This document shows positions 17,841-26,602 of a DNA stretch of 64,000 bases, piece after piece. The stretch comes from UBA2266 sp964406945 (GTDB lineage Bacteria; Planctomycetota; Phycisphaerae; Sedimentisphaerales; Anaerobacaceae), in contig CAYOTO010000006.1 in the NCBI GenBank assembly GCA_964406945.1, forward strand, positions 45,801 to 109,800, written 5' to 3'. The notes beneath the pieces were generated by a model. It did no database searches and was not told the DNA's origin. It saw nothing but the letters and a program-made list of their open reading frames with translations. How positions within the stretch are numbered: the stretch's first letter is position 1; every line of letters starts with the position of its first letter. The translations under genes and the position numbers were made by a program.

Positions 17841-19691
17841 ATGGTATATTTAGTGACCATCCTTGTGTATTTGGTTGCCCTTCTGTGCATAGGAATTTAT
17901 AAGTCGAGGCAGGTGAAAACTCAGGCGGATTTCTCGGTAGCAGGGCGAACGCTTTCTCCCTGGGTACTGGTTTGCACGATGCTGGCGGTCTGGATCGGGA
18001 CCGGTTCAATCGTCGGCAATGCCGGCAAGGCGTATGAGACGGGCCTTGCGGCGCTTATTTTGCCACTGGGCAGTGTAATCGGCATGATACTGCTGACGCA
18101 GGTCGCCGGAAAGGCACGCAATTACGAGGTGTATTCGGTCCCGGAGATCATCGGAACCCGTTACGGGAGAACCGCCCGACTGCTGGCAGTGGTTGCGCTG
18201 ATAATCGCTTACATGGTGATAGTGAGCTACCAGTTCAACGCCGGGGGTATGGTACTCGAGGTCATAGCCGGCAAGCAAGAGCCAGTTGTTGTCGAACCGG
18301 GCGACAGCCTGACCAGATTCCAGGCTGATAAGGCCTACATCACTTTCAACGCCGAGGAGGGATGGACCGGCACGGCGGAAATCGAATACTCGCTGGCCGC
18401 AGATGGCGGCTGGTCGGACGACACAAAGACTTTTTTCATCGAGGTTGTCGAACCGGAGAACTTCGAAACGGCCGTGGAGAAGATAAAAACCGACAAGTCC
18501 ACGGATCGTGTGGCAGTCGAAGCCGGGCAGCCGGCCGTAATAATTTTCGAGCATTACGAAAAAGATACGGCCGCCAAAACGAAGGTGCTCAGAGTAGACG
18601 CAGTGGACGCCAGCGGGATACTCACGATGGCCGAGCCGAAGCTGACGGCTCATACTGCGACAATCATTGCAGCGGCTTTCATTATTACTTACACGATACT
18701 TGCCGGGCTGATGAGTCTGGCGTACGCAGATATCGTCACGGGAGTAATTATCACGTTTACGCTTATCTGTGCGTTTCCGGTACTGTGGTTCAAAGCAGGG
18801 GGTTGGAGCGGTATGGAGGCCTCTTTTGCCGCGATGGGCGACCGGCCGCAGCACATGCAGTTCTGGGGCGTGTACAGCAAAATACAGATAATCAACTACT
18901 GCTTGCCGGTGTTTCTGCTGATAATGGGCGATGCCAATCAGTACCAACGTTTTTTCGCCAGTCGTAATGCGAAAGGTGCAAAGACGGCCGTCACGATTAT
19001 GATATTCGGTGTGCTTATTATCGAGAGCCTCATTATACTTGAAGCATGGATATGCTCGAGTCTGATTCCGCATGCCGAGCACGGCAAGTACGTCCTGATT
19101 TACGCTGCGAAGGAGTTCATGCCGGTCGTCCTCGGGCTTCTTTTCATGGTCACGGTTGTGGGCATTATAATTTCGACTGCGGATTCTTTTCTGCTTGTGC
19201 CTTCGACGTGCTTCATACGCGATGTATATATGACTTATATCAATCGTAAAGCCAGCGAGAAGCGGGTGGTTTTTCTCAGCAGGGTTATGGTGCTGATCTT
19301 CGGTGTGACTGCCTGGCTTGTGTCGCTTGCATTCGCCGAATCTACGACCGTTTTCAGAAAAGCACTGTACGCCTTCACGATATACGGGTCAGCCATAACC
19401 CCCTGTCTGGTTGCAGCTCTGTTCTGGAAGGGAGCCACGGGCGCCGGCGCGATTGTTTCGATTCTGCTTGGAACAGCAGTCACGCTTGTCTGGGAGGAAA
19501 TCGAAACGCTGGTTGACTGGCTGGGCAAAATCATGCCGGGAGCGGCGGCGAATCTTAAGGAGTTCGGCGCGGGTTTGCCGTCCTGGGTCAGTGAACTCGA
19601 TGCAGTCCTGCCGGCGATAGGGGCCTCGGTTCTGGGGCTCATTGTGGTCAGTCTTTTGACTAAGAAGAAACAGAGCATTCAGGGAGATTAG
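17841..19691 (+). CDS. Sodium/solute symporter (SSS family) with periplasmic Ig-like insertion
   Basis: A 616-residue symporter of the PutP/PanF/SGLT family. TM1 is at about 3-22, the FSVAGRTLSPW cytosolic loop and the GTGSIVGNAGKAYETG unwound TM region follow, and the second half shows the usual helices to about 610. Between the fourth and fifth membrane segments about 125 residues (146-270) are inserted. They are hydrophilic and beta-rich; one part (GWTGTAEIEYSLAADGGW) reads like a cadherin/Ig-like module of surface proteins. I do not know this insertion in characterised members. ATG 17841 is chosen because the preceding frame is still the peptidase gene. The aminopeptidase P gene starts 3 bp after its stop. 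Substrate probably an amino acid or small peptide-derived solute. Confidence 0.88.
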   Translation: MVYLVTILVYLVALLCIGIYKSRQVKTQADFSVAGRTLSPWVLVCTMLAVWIGTGSIVGNAGKAYETGLAALILPLGSVIGMILLTQVAGKARNYEVYSVPEIIGTRYGRTARLLAVVALIIAYMVIVSYQFNAGGMVLEVIAGKQEPVVVEPGDSLTRFQADKAYITFNAEEGWTGTAEIEYSLAADGGWSDDTKTFFIEVVEPENFETAVEKIKTDKSTDRVAVEAGQPAVIIFEHYEKDTAAKTKVLRVDAVDASGILTMAEPKLTAHTATIIAAAFIITYTILAGLMSLAYADIVTGVIITFTLICAFPVLWFKAGGWSGMEASFAAMGDRPQHMQFWGVYSKIQIINYCLPVFLLIMGDANQYQRFFASRNAKGAKTAVTIMIFGVLIIESLIILEAWICSSLIPHAEHGKYVLIYAAKEFMPVVLGLLFMVTVVGIIISTADSFLLVPSTCFIRDVYMTYINRKASEKRVVFLSRVMVLIFGVTAWLVSLAFAESTTVFRKALYAFTIYGSAITPCLVAALFWKGATGAGAIVSILLGTAVTLVWEEIETLVDWLGKIMPGAAANLKEFGAGLPSWVSELDAVLPAIGASVLGLIVVSLLTKKKQSIQGD

Positions 19692-19694
19692 GCT

Positions 19695-21083
19695 ATGTTT
19701 GATTCTGAGGTATATATCGAACGAAGAAGAGGCCTTCTGGAGCGGGTGGGTTCGGGCTTAATCCTGTTGCTCGGCAACGATGAGAGTCCGGCAAATTACC
19801 CGGATAATCCATATCCTTTTCGCCAGGACAGCTCATTCTTGTACTACATTGGGATCGACAGGCCCGGGTTGGCGGCTGTTTTAGACTGCGACAGCGGGGG
19901 CGAATGTGTGTTCGGCGATGATTTGGGTGTTGACGATATAATCTGGACCGGGCCTCAGCCGTCGCTGCAGGCAGAGGCCGAGCACTGTGGAATTGCCGAT
20001 ACGGCTTGTCTTTCGGATTTGCAGGGTGTACTTGCGGGGGCTTGTGAAGACGGCAGGGAGATACATTTTTTGCCTCAGTACCGGGCCGAAAATGTCCTCA
20101 AGATCGAGAGACTGCTTGGAATCGTTCAGTCAGCCGTTGCAGACGCCGTGTCCGAGCCTCTTATACGAGCCGTTGTTGCGCAGCGGTCGTATAAGAGCGA
20201 TGCGGAGATAGCTGAAATAGAGGCGTCGCTGGATGTTTCGTATGAGATGAATATTGCGGCGATGAAAGCTTGTCGTGCCGGCAAATACGAGCGGGAAATC
20301 GCGGGTATGATGGAAGGAATTGCTCTTTCGAGGGGATTCAGGTTGTCTTTTCCCACGATATTTTCGGTTCGAGGGGAGGTTCTGCATAATCACTATCACG
20401 GAAATCTGATGAAGGACGGAGATATAGCTGTCAACGATTCCGGCGTAGAGTCTCCTCTGGGGTACGCCAGCGACATAACCAGGACCATTCCGGTCGGGGG
20501 CAAATTTACACAGCGGCAGCGCGATGTCTATGCGATAGTTCTTGATGCTCAACAGCGGACTATCGAGGCAGTGAAGCCGGGCGTCGAGTTCCGCAACGTG
20601 CATCTGCTCGCCGCCCGTGTGCTGCTGGACGGTCTCAAGGGCCTGGGGCTGGTCAGCGGCGACACGGAAGAGGCGGCCAGAGCGGGTGCGCATACGCTGT
20701 TCTTTCAGTGCGGGCTGGGTCACATGATGGGTCTGGATGTTCACGATATGGAGGGCCTGGGCGAAGACTACGTGGGGTATACGGATACGATTCGAAGGAA
20801 TCCTGAGTTCGGCTTCAAGTCTCTGAGGCTGGGCAAAGCACTGGAGCCCGGTTTCGTCATTACTGTCGAGCCCGGTTTGTATTTTATTCCCGAGCTGTTC
20901 GGGAGGTGGAGAGCCGAGAACAAACTTGACCAGTACATAAAGTATGGTGCTGTTGAGAAGTTCATGGATTTCGGCGGGGTGCGGATCGAAGATGATGTCC
21001 TGGTTACGGATGAGGGGAACCGCTGGTTAGGTAAGCCCATACCAAGGACTATAGAAGATGTGGAACAATCCTGCTCGGCCTAG
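19695..21083 (+). CDS. pepP: Xaa-Pro aminopeptidase (aminopeptidase P, M24B)
   Basis: A 462-residue cytoplasmic metallopeptidase that removes the N-terminal residue before proline. The N-terminal domain (about 1-170; NYPDNPYPFRQDSSFLYYIG) is typical of bacterial aminopeptidase P. The C-terminal pita-bread domain keeps the metal ligands: D in NDSGVES, D in YASDITRT, H in GLGHMMGLDVHD, E in TVEPGLYF and E in GVRIEDDVLV. ATG 19695 has AGGGAG eight bases upstream. It lies 3 bp after the symporter and is followed after 34 bp by the DPP-IV-like gene, which supports a shared role in proline-peptide use. Confidence 0.94.
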   Translation: MFDSEVYIERRRGLLERVGSGLILLLGNDESPANYPDNPYPFRQDSSFLYYIGIDRPGLAAVLDCDSGGECVFGDDLGVDDIIWTGPQPSLQAEAEHCGIADTACLSDLQGVLAGACEDGREIHFLPQYRAENVLKIERLLGIVQSAVADAVSEPLIRAVVAQRSYKSDAEIAEIEASLDVSYEMNIAAMKACRAGKYEREIAGMMEGIALSRGFRLSFPTIFSVRGEVLHNHYHGNLMKDGDIAVNDSGVESPLGYASDITRTIPVGGKFTQRQRDVYAIVLDAQQRTIEAVKPGVEFRNVHLLAARVLLDGLKGLGLVSGDTEEAARAGAHTLFFQCGLGHMMGLDVHDMEGLGEDYVGYTDTIRRNPEFGFKSLRLGKALEPGFVITVEPGLYFIPELFGRWRAENKLDQYIKYGAVEKFMDFGGVRIEDDVLVTDEGNRWLGKPIPRTIEDVEQSCSA

Positions 21084-21117
21084 TGGGGCGGCGAGGTGAC
21101 ATACTTCGGAGAATGCA

Positions 21118-23382
21118 ATGCGGCGATGCGTCTTTTTAATCGGCTTTTACCTGGTCTTTGCGAACTTTCCTTCCGCAGCAAATGCCGGTGGTACACTTGC
21201 GCACTACAAACGCGCCGATAGTTTTGCCCGAAAGCATAACGGACTCGTATTGAAAAAGAAGATCGAACCTAACTGGTTCGCACATGAATCGAAATTCTGG
21301 TACAGGAATGATCTTCGCAAAACCAGGGAGTTTGTTCTGGTAGACGCCGAAGCGGGCACTCGGCTCCCGGCCTTTAATCATCAGGGACTTGCCGAGGCGA
21401 TCAATACGGTTCTTGGAACGAATTATCCGGCCGATGAGCTGCCCTTCGAGACAGTAAAATTTACCGACGACTGTAACAGTGTAGAGTTTGAAATAGATGA
21501 GGCACAATATCGTTGCGATCTTATCTCGTACGAATGCGTAAAGCTGAAAAGAGACGACAATCGGAAAAATGAGGATTCGGATGGGGACCGTAATCAAAGC
21601 AGGCGCCGTCGTGGCCGTGGAAGAAGGGATGACCGTTCACCGGACGGCACATGGGAGGCGTTTGTGCGGGACCACAACCTGTATATCCGCTCTACGGGCG
21701 ACGCCCGCGAATTTCGCTTGAGTCATGACGGAGAGCCTAATAACTACTATTCTCACTCGAGGTGGTCGCCTGATTCGCAGAAGGTAGTTGCATTCAGGAC
21801 CATTCCGGGTGACGGTAAGGTGGTATATCTCATAGAATCTTCGCCGAAGGGCGGGGGACGAGCAAAACTGCATTCTCATCAGTACGACCTGCCGGGCGAC
21901 AAGCTAACTTCCTATACCCTGAGCCTTTTTGATATACAGACAAAGGAGCGTATCGACGTCGATGCCGAGCCGGTCGATTTTGAGGGGCCGCCGCGATTGA
22001 GATGGGCCGAGAATGGTGATTATTTCACTTACAAGAAGTCGGACAGGGGGCATCAGAGGGTGAGGGTTTTTCGCGTAGATGCAGATAACGGAAAGATCAG
22101 GACTATTATCGATGAGAAATCCGAGACCTTTATAAATGAGTGGTGGGACGGAGGCGTTAATCCGCGGTATTTGGACGAGTCCGGCGAGATAATCTGGCCC
22201 AGTGAACGGCACGGCTACAGGCATCTTTATCTCTACGACGCCGAGAGCGGCAAACTGAAAAATAGAATCACGAAAGGCAACTGGGTGGTTCGGGGCATCG
22301 TGAATATAGACGAGCGGCAGCGGACGATCGAGTTCACCGCTTCGGGGCGTAACGAGCAGATGGATCCCTATCTGATTCAGTATTACAGGATTAATTTCGA
22401 TGGGAGCGGTCTTGTCTGTCTGACGCCCGGCAACGGCAACCACAAGGTGCAATTCTCACCTGATCGCCGCTATATCATAGATACGTATTCGCGCGTCGAC
22501 ATGCCGCCCGTACACGAGCTGCGCAGCTCAAAAGACGGATCGCTTATCTGCAAATTGGAGCAGGCCGATGCTTCGGCACTGCTGGCGACGGACTGGAAGA
22601 TGCCGGCGCCATTTGTTGTGCAAGGTCGCGACGGCAAAACAGACATTTACGGTCTTATTTTCCGGCCAACCACTTTTGACCAGACGAAGAAGTATCCGGT
22701 TGTCGAAAAGATATACGCCGGTCCGCACGGTTCTTTTGTGCCCAAGAGCTGGTCGGACGTCTATGGAGCGCAGTCCATGGCGGAGCTGGGGTTCATTGTC
22801 GTCCAGATCGACGGTATGGGCACGAACAACAGGTCGAAGGCATTTCACGATGTTTGCTGGAAGAACCTGGCCGACAGTGGTTTTCCCGACAGAATACTCT
22901 GGATAAAGGCCGCCGCCGAGGAGTATCCGTACATGGATATAACGCGGGTTGGCGTGTACGGCACCAGCGCCGGCGGTCAGTCGGCGGCCAGTGCGGTGTT
23001 CAATTACGGCGACTTCTATGATGTAGCGGTTTCATCCTGCGGCTGCCACGACAACCGCATGGACAAAGCATCGTGGAACGAGCAGTGGATGGGTTATCCT
23101 GTCGGGCCGCACTATGCCGAACAGTCCAACATTACCAATGCGCATAAGCTTACAGGTGATCTGCTTCTTATGGTGGGAGAACTCGACAGGAATGTGCCGC
23201 CGGAATCCACCTACAGGCTTGTCGATGCATTGATCAGGGCCGAAAAAGAGTTCGAACTGGTTGTCCTGCCGGGCAAAGGACATACCTCCGGGGGCGAATA
23301 CGGTATGCGGAAAAGACGGGACTTTTTCGTAGAACACCTGTTGGATGTGGCCCCGCCGGATTGGAACCTGGTTCGGCAATAG
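21118..23382 (+). CDS. Secreted dipeptidyl-peptidase IV-like S9 serine peptidase
   Basis: A 754-residue S9B-type peptidase with an N-terminal signal peptide (about 1-24, ending SAANA). Residues 30-480 form the beta-propeller domain (repeats such as RWSPDSQKV, RLRWAENGDYF and VQFSPDRRYI); 500-754 is the alpha/beta-hydrolase. The triad is S617 in YGTSAGGQ, D690 in GELDRNVPP and H722 in GKGHTSGG. Such enzymes release X-Pro or X-Ala dipeptides. An Arg-rich, acidic stretch (about residues 145-180) interrupts the N-terminal part and looks like a flexible loop. The last gene of the peptidase run. Confidence 0.9.
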   Translation: MRRCVFLIGFYLVFANFPSAANAGGTLAHYKRADSFARKHNGLVLKKKIEPNWFAHESKFWYRNDLRKTREFVLVDAEAGTRLPAFNHQGLAEAINTVLGTNYPADELPFETVKFTDDCNSVEFEIDEAQYRCDLISYECVKLKRDDNRKNEDSDGDRNQSRRRRGRGRRDDRSPDGTWEAFVRDHNLYIRSTGDAREFRLSHDGEPNNYYSHSRWSPDSQKVVAFRTIPGDGKVVYLIESSPKGGGRAKLHSHQYDLPGDKLTSYTLSLFDIQTKERIDVDAEPVDFEGPPRLRWAENGDYFTYKKSDRGHQRVRVFRVDADNGKIRTIIDEKSETFINEWWDGGVNPRYLDESGEIIWPSERHGYRHLYLYDAESGKLKNRITKGNWVVRGIVNIDERQRTIEFTASGRNEQMDPYLIQYYRINFDGSGLVCLTPGNGNHKVQFSPDRRYIIDTYSRVDMPPVHELRSSKDGSLICKLEQADASALLATDWKMPAPFVVQGRDGKTDIYGLIFRPTTFDQTKKYPVVEKIYAGPHGSFVPKSWSDVYGAQSMAELGFIVVQIDGMGTNNRSKAFHDVCWKNLADSGFPDRILWIKAAAEEYPYMDITRVGVYGTSAGGQSAASAVFNYGDFYDVAVSSCGCHDNRMDKASWNEQWMGYPVGPHYAEQSNITNAHKLTGDLLLMVGELDRNVPPESTYRLVDALIRAEKEFELVVLPGKGHTSGGEYGMRKRRDFFVEHLLDVAPPDWNLVRQ

Positions 23383-23704
23383 AGGACTGAGAACCGCTGC
23401 GACTTCATGCTGTAAATTCTTGTTGCGGCGCAACTTACAAGAGAGTTTCTGCGCTCGATCCGCAATGGCTCGAGGGAAATGGTCCTCATTATTAGTCCCT
23501 GACTCAGATTGTCCGGAAAAAAGCTTAAGTTTAGCGCAGAATTAACGAGAATAATGGAAGAAACAGGGGGGAACAGTACAGCGTCGGTCTTGTGTTGTTC
23601 TGGGGATCGGATTCGCTGTTAACGGAGCAGCAAACTATGCAGTCGCGGGCTTGGCATGCAAAGTGAGATTCCGGCTGTGACAAGACGAGATTAGAGGAAG
23701 ATCA
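23383..23704 (+). other. Intergenic region, no gene recognised
   Basis: This 322-bp stretch holds no plausible reading frame on either strand. A short stem GTTGC/GCAAC (loop GGC) occurs near 23420-23432 without a T-run. No convincing promoter for the downstream regulator was found. Confidence 0.5.
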
Positions 23705-24343
23705 ATGGATGATTGCACGCCGACGGTTCATGTAGTTGATGATGATGCAGCAGTTTGCTCTTCGATTAGTCTTCTGCTCAAGACGGTAGGGCTGGAGGTG
23801 CGGACTTTTGACAATGCGCAAGATTTTCTCACCGGTTACGATCCTGATTTGCCGGGCTGTCTGGTGCTGGACGTAAGAATGCCGGGTATGGACGGGCTGG
23901 AACTGCAGGCCAAGCTCATTGAGAACAACGTGTTCATACCTGTGATCATACTGACCGGCCACGGCGACATAGCAATGGCCGTTCAGGCGCTAAAACGCGG
24001 GGCGGTGAATTTCATCGAAAAGCCGTTCAGGGACCAGACGTTGCTGGACAGTGTGAACAAGGCTGTTCAAATTGATGCTGAGATCAGGCGAAAAAAACTG
24101 GAAGTGGAAAGAATCGAGCAGAAACTGCGTCATCTTACGAAGAGAGAGGCTCAGATCATGAATCTGCTTGCTGCGGGCAAGAGCAACAAGGCGGTGGCAT
24201 ACGAACTTGACATCAGCCCAAAAACAGTCGATTTCCACAAATCAAACTTCATGGACAAATTGGGGGTCAATTCGGTGGTTCAGCTTGTTCGGCTGATGCA
24301 AAAACTTGCCACTACCCGGCAAATGGCTGGGTGTGCCTCGTAG
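23705..24343 (+). CDS. FixJ/LuxR-type response regulator
   Basis: A 212-residue two-component regulator. The receiver domain (1-125) has the acidic pocket VVDDD, phosphorylation site D56 in LVLDVRMPGMDG, the ILTGHGD threonine region and IEKPF lysine; the FixJ-like style is clear. A helical linker leads to a LuxR-type helix-turn-helix (about 145-205; LTKREAQIMNLLAAGKSNKAVA, then SPKTVDFHKSNFMDKL). No histidine kinase lies beside it in this window. It precedes the chemotaxis cluster by 236 bp on the same strand and may or may not control it. Confidence 0.92.
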   Translation: MDDCTPTVHVVDDDAAVCSSISLLLKTVGLEVRTFDNAQDFLTGYDPDLPGCLVLDVRMPGMDGLELQAKLIENNVFIPVIILTGHGDIAMAVQALKRGAVNFIEKPFRDQTLLDSVNKAVQIDAEIRRKKLEVERIEQKLRHLTKREAQIMNLLAAGKSNKAVAYELDISPKTVDFHKSNFMDKLGVNSVVQLVRLMQKLATTRQMAGCAS

Positions 24344-24579
24344 TTTTCGCGGGCGCTCCGGTTGATGTCAGGAAAATGTCTCGGTTAGCCCGGAGCAATT
24401 CTAATTAATTCCTCTCTGCATACAGACGATTTCCCAGTGTCAGCCTGTCCCGGGGCCGCATAGGTGGGCGTAGGCACTTAGGAAATACAGGTTTTCCTAT
24501 TGACGGCACGGCAATTCTGCGCCTTCGGACTATCAGGAAAACAGGAAATCTTTTGCAAATGTTTATCAGGAGTTGAGTT

Positions 24580-25101
24580 ATGTCAGAAACAGCCACTGAG
24601 GAAAAACAGGGGGCGAAAGTATTGCTTGATAAGGAGGGCAAGTACCTGACTTTTGCTCTGGGAAATGAAGAATACGGCCTGGAAATACTCAAGGTCAGGG
24701 AGATTATCGGGTATATGGATATTACGCAGGTGCCGCGAACGCCTTCTTATGTCAAGGGGGTTATTAACCTTCGAGGACAGGTGATTCCGGTGGTGGACCT
24801 GCGGGCCAAATTCGGCATGGAGGCTATCGAGACCACCGACCAGACCTGCATTATCGTTGTTGAAATCAACCAGACCGATCGCAAGTTCAGCACCGGCATA
24901 GTGGTTGATTACGTGCAGGAAGTTCTGGATATCGACGGCAATAACATCGAAGAGCCCCCCCAGTTCGGTTCCGCCGTCGACACCAATTTCATTCTGGGCA
25001 TGGGCAAAATAGGTGATTCGGTCAAAATACTGCTGGATATTGACAGAGTTCTGAGGGGGGAAGAACTGGGTGAATTTCTGACGGGCGGGGAGGCTCAGTG
25101 A
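24580..25101 (+). CDS. cheW: CheW chemotaxis coupling protein (first copy)
   Basis: A 173-residue CheW that couples chemoreceptors to CheA. The core has YLTFALGNEEYGLEILKVREIIGYM, VKGVINLRGQVIPVVDLRAKFG and DQTCIIVVE. The acidic C-terminal extension and short N-terminal lead are normal. AGGAG lies six bases before the ATG. The 236 bp upstream show no clear promoter; a GEMM-type riboswitch was looked for and not found. It is about 60% identical by eye to the second CheW at 26042. Confidence 0.95.
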   Translation: MSETATEEKQGAKVLLDKEGKYLTFALGNEEYGLEILKVREIIGYMDITQVPRTPSYVKGVINLRGQVIPVVDLRAKFGMEAIETTDQTCIIVVEINQTDRKFSTGIVVDYVQEVLDIDGNNIEEPPQFGSAVDTNFILGMGKIGDSVKILLDIDRVLRGEELGEFLTGGEAQ

Positions 25102-25170
25102 AATCAGTGATTAGGGGTATGTCCGATCCACGTAGTGATCCAAAATGCACAAGTATTTAAGTAGTTCCAA

Positions 25171-25935
25171 ATGAAAGTGTTAGAAAGAGCAATTCTGGTT
25201 GTTGGAGTACTGGCTGCCGCCTGTACAGTACAGGTTGTTGCAAATGGCAAGCCCACGCCGGACGAAGCCATCGGCATGCTTAAGGCGGGCAACACTCGCT
25301 TTGTTCAAGGTCAGGCCCTTCATCCCAATACGGACTCGACTCGCCTGCATAAGGCGGGGACCGAGAATCAGGGCGATCATGCGTACGCAACTGTTATCAC
25401 ATGCAGCGATTCTCGTGTACCAGTCGAGAGGATTTTCGATGCCGGGGTCATGGACCTTTTTGTGATCCGGGTTGCGGGTAATGTGTGTGATACGGATGAA
25501 GTGGGGTCAATCGAATACGGCCTCGCTCACGTACGAACACCCGTTCTTGTAGTTTTGGGCCACAAACAATGCGGCGCCGTTACTGCTGTGACCCATGCTG
25601 TGCAGGGCAAAGGCCATGCCCTGGAACGCAATATTCCGCCGCTTGTCGACAATATACAACCTGCTGTGCAGAGGGCTATGAGGCAATATCCACAGGCTCG
25701 GGGAGACGCGGTTATCCCGCACGCCATCGAGGAGAACGTATGGCAGGGAATCGAAGATCTGTTCCTGGCCAGCCCGACAGCGCGGGAACTGGTTAAGAGC
25801 GGCAAGGCAAAAGTCGTAGGTGCTATTTATGATGTTAGCACGGGTGAGGTAGAGTGGCTTCCGGAGGCGCGGACAATTAAGATTCTTGCACAGACCGAAG
25901 GCAATCCCGCTCGCGCGCTCAATGCGATGGCTTAA
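25171..25935 (+). CDS. Exported beta-class carbonic anhydrase
   Basis: A 254-residue zinc enzyme interconverting CO2 and bicarbonate. Zinc ligands C78 (TCSDSRVP, with D80), H131 and C134 (GHKQCGAV) are all present. The first 25 residues are a signal peptide; C18 in VLAAACT could be a lipoprotein acceptor but the -3 residue is Ala rather than Leu, so cleavage by signal peptidase I is equally possible. The location is therefore periplasmic. It sits between two cheW genes with 69 and 106 bp gaps on the same strand, an unusual place for this enzyme. Confidence 0.93.
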   Translation: MKVLERAILVVGVLAAACTVQVVANGKPTPDEAIGMLKAGNTRFVQGQALHPNTDSTRLHKAGTENQGDHAYATVITCSDSRVPVERIFDAGVMDLFVIRVAGNVCDTDEVGSIEYGLAHVRTPVLVVLGHKQCGAVTAVTHAVQGKGHALERNIPPLVDNIQPAVQRAMRQYPQARGDAVIPHAIEENVWQGIEDLFLASPTARELVKSGKAKVVGAIYDVSTGEVEWLPEARTIKILAQTEGNPARALNAMA

Positions 25936-26041
25936 ACCGGCCATACAGCGGTTCACAGTCAAACGTCGCACCATGCCGTCGCTGTTATATATATCTTGAA
26001 TTGAGCGTTCACCTAAACAAAAAGGAAGGAATACCTATATT

Positions 26042-26548
26042 ATGGCTGAAACCAAAGCAACCGCCGCCAAGCGGGACAAGATGAGCTCAGATGCCGAGAA
26101 GTTCCTAACTTTTGCGTTGGAGGATGAGGAATTCGGAATCGAGATAATGAGTGTCAGGGAGATCATAGGGTGTATGGACGTAACCCCCCTGCCGCAGACG
26201 CCGCACTATGTGAAGGGAATCACTAATCTTCGCGGCCAGGTGATACCTGTTATCGATATCCGATCCAAGTTCGGTATGCAGGAGACCGAGGTCACAGACC
26301 AGACTTGTATCATTGTTATCGAGAGCACAATTGACAGCAGGCCGTTTTCGGCGGGGATAATTGTGGATCGGGTCTGTGAGGTGCTGGACATCGAGCAGAA
26401 CCAGATCGACGATACGCCGCAGTTCGGAAGCGGCGTTGACACCGACTTCATCATGGGCGTGGGAAAAGTCAACGAAGCAGTAAAAATACTGCTGGATATC
26501 GACAAAGTTATCGGCAACGGCGACCTGACCGGCATGCCGGGAATGTAA
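26042..26548 (+). CDS. cheW: CheW chemotaxis coupling protein (second copy)
   Basis: A 168-residue CheW paralogue (KFLTFALEDEEFGIEIMSVREIIG, then VKGITNLRGQVIPVIDIRSKFG). It differs from the first copy mainly at the N-terminus (ATKATAAKRDK-like lead) and in the C-terminal tail. AAGGAAGG lies about ten bases upstream of ATG 26042. The chemoreceptor gene follows after 54 bp, so this copy is the likely partner of that receptor. Confidence 0.95.
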   Translation: MAETKATAAKRDKMSSDAEKFLTFALEDEEFGIEIMSVREIIGCMDVTPLPQTPHYVKGITNLRGQVIPVIDIRSKFGMQETEVTDQTCIIVIESTIDSRPFSAGIIVDRVCEVLDIEQNQIDDTPQFGSGVDTDFIMGVGKVNEAVKILLDIDKVIGNGDLTGMPGM

Positions 26549-26602
26549 TGAGAGCCTGAAAGAAACATGTAAACAGAAATGCATTATTTAGGAGACATTA
26601 TT

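Noticed and set aside
17841..19691. The symporter insertion as a frameshift or a fused second gene
   Set aside because: The frame is continuous and membrane segments resume in the expected order after it, so it is a true in-frame insertion.
23383..23704. A sigma-54 promoter suggested by TTGGCATGC near 23651
   Set aside because: The GC of the -12 element is not at the required distance from the GG of the -24 element.
24344..24579. A possible c-di-GMP (GEMM) riboswitch or sigma-28 promoter before the first cheW
   Set aside because: The conserved GEMM core and the TAAA...GCCGATAA flagellar promoter pattern are both missing.
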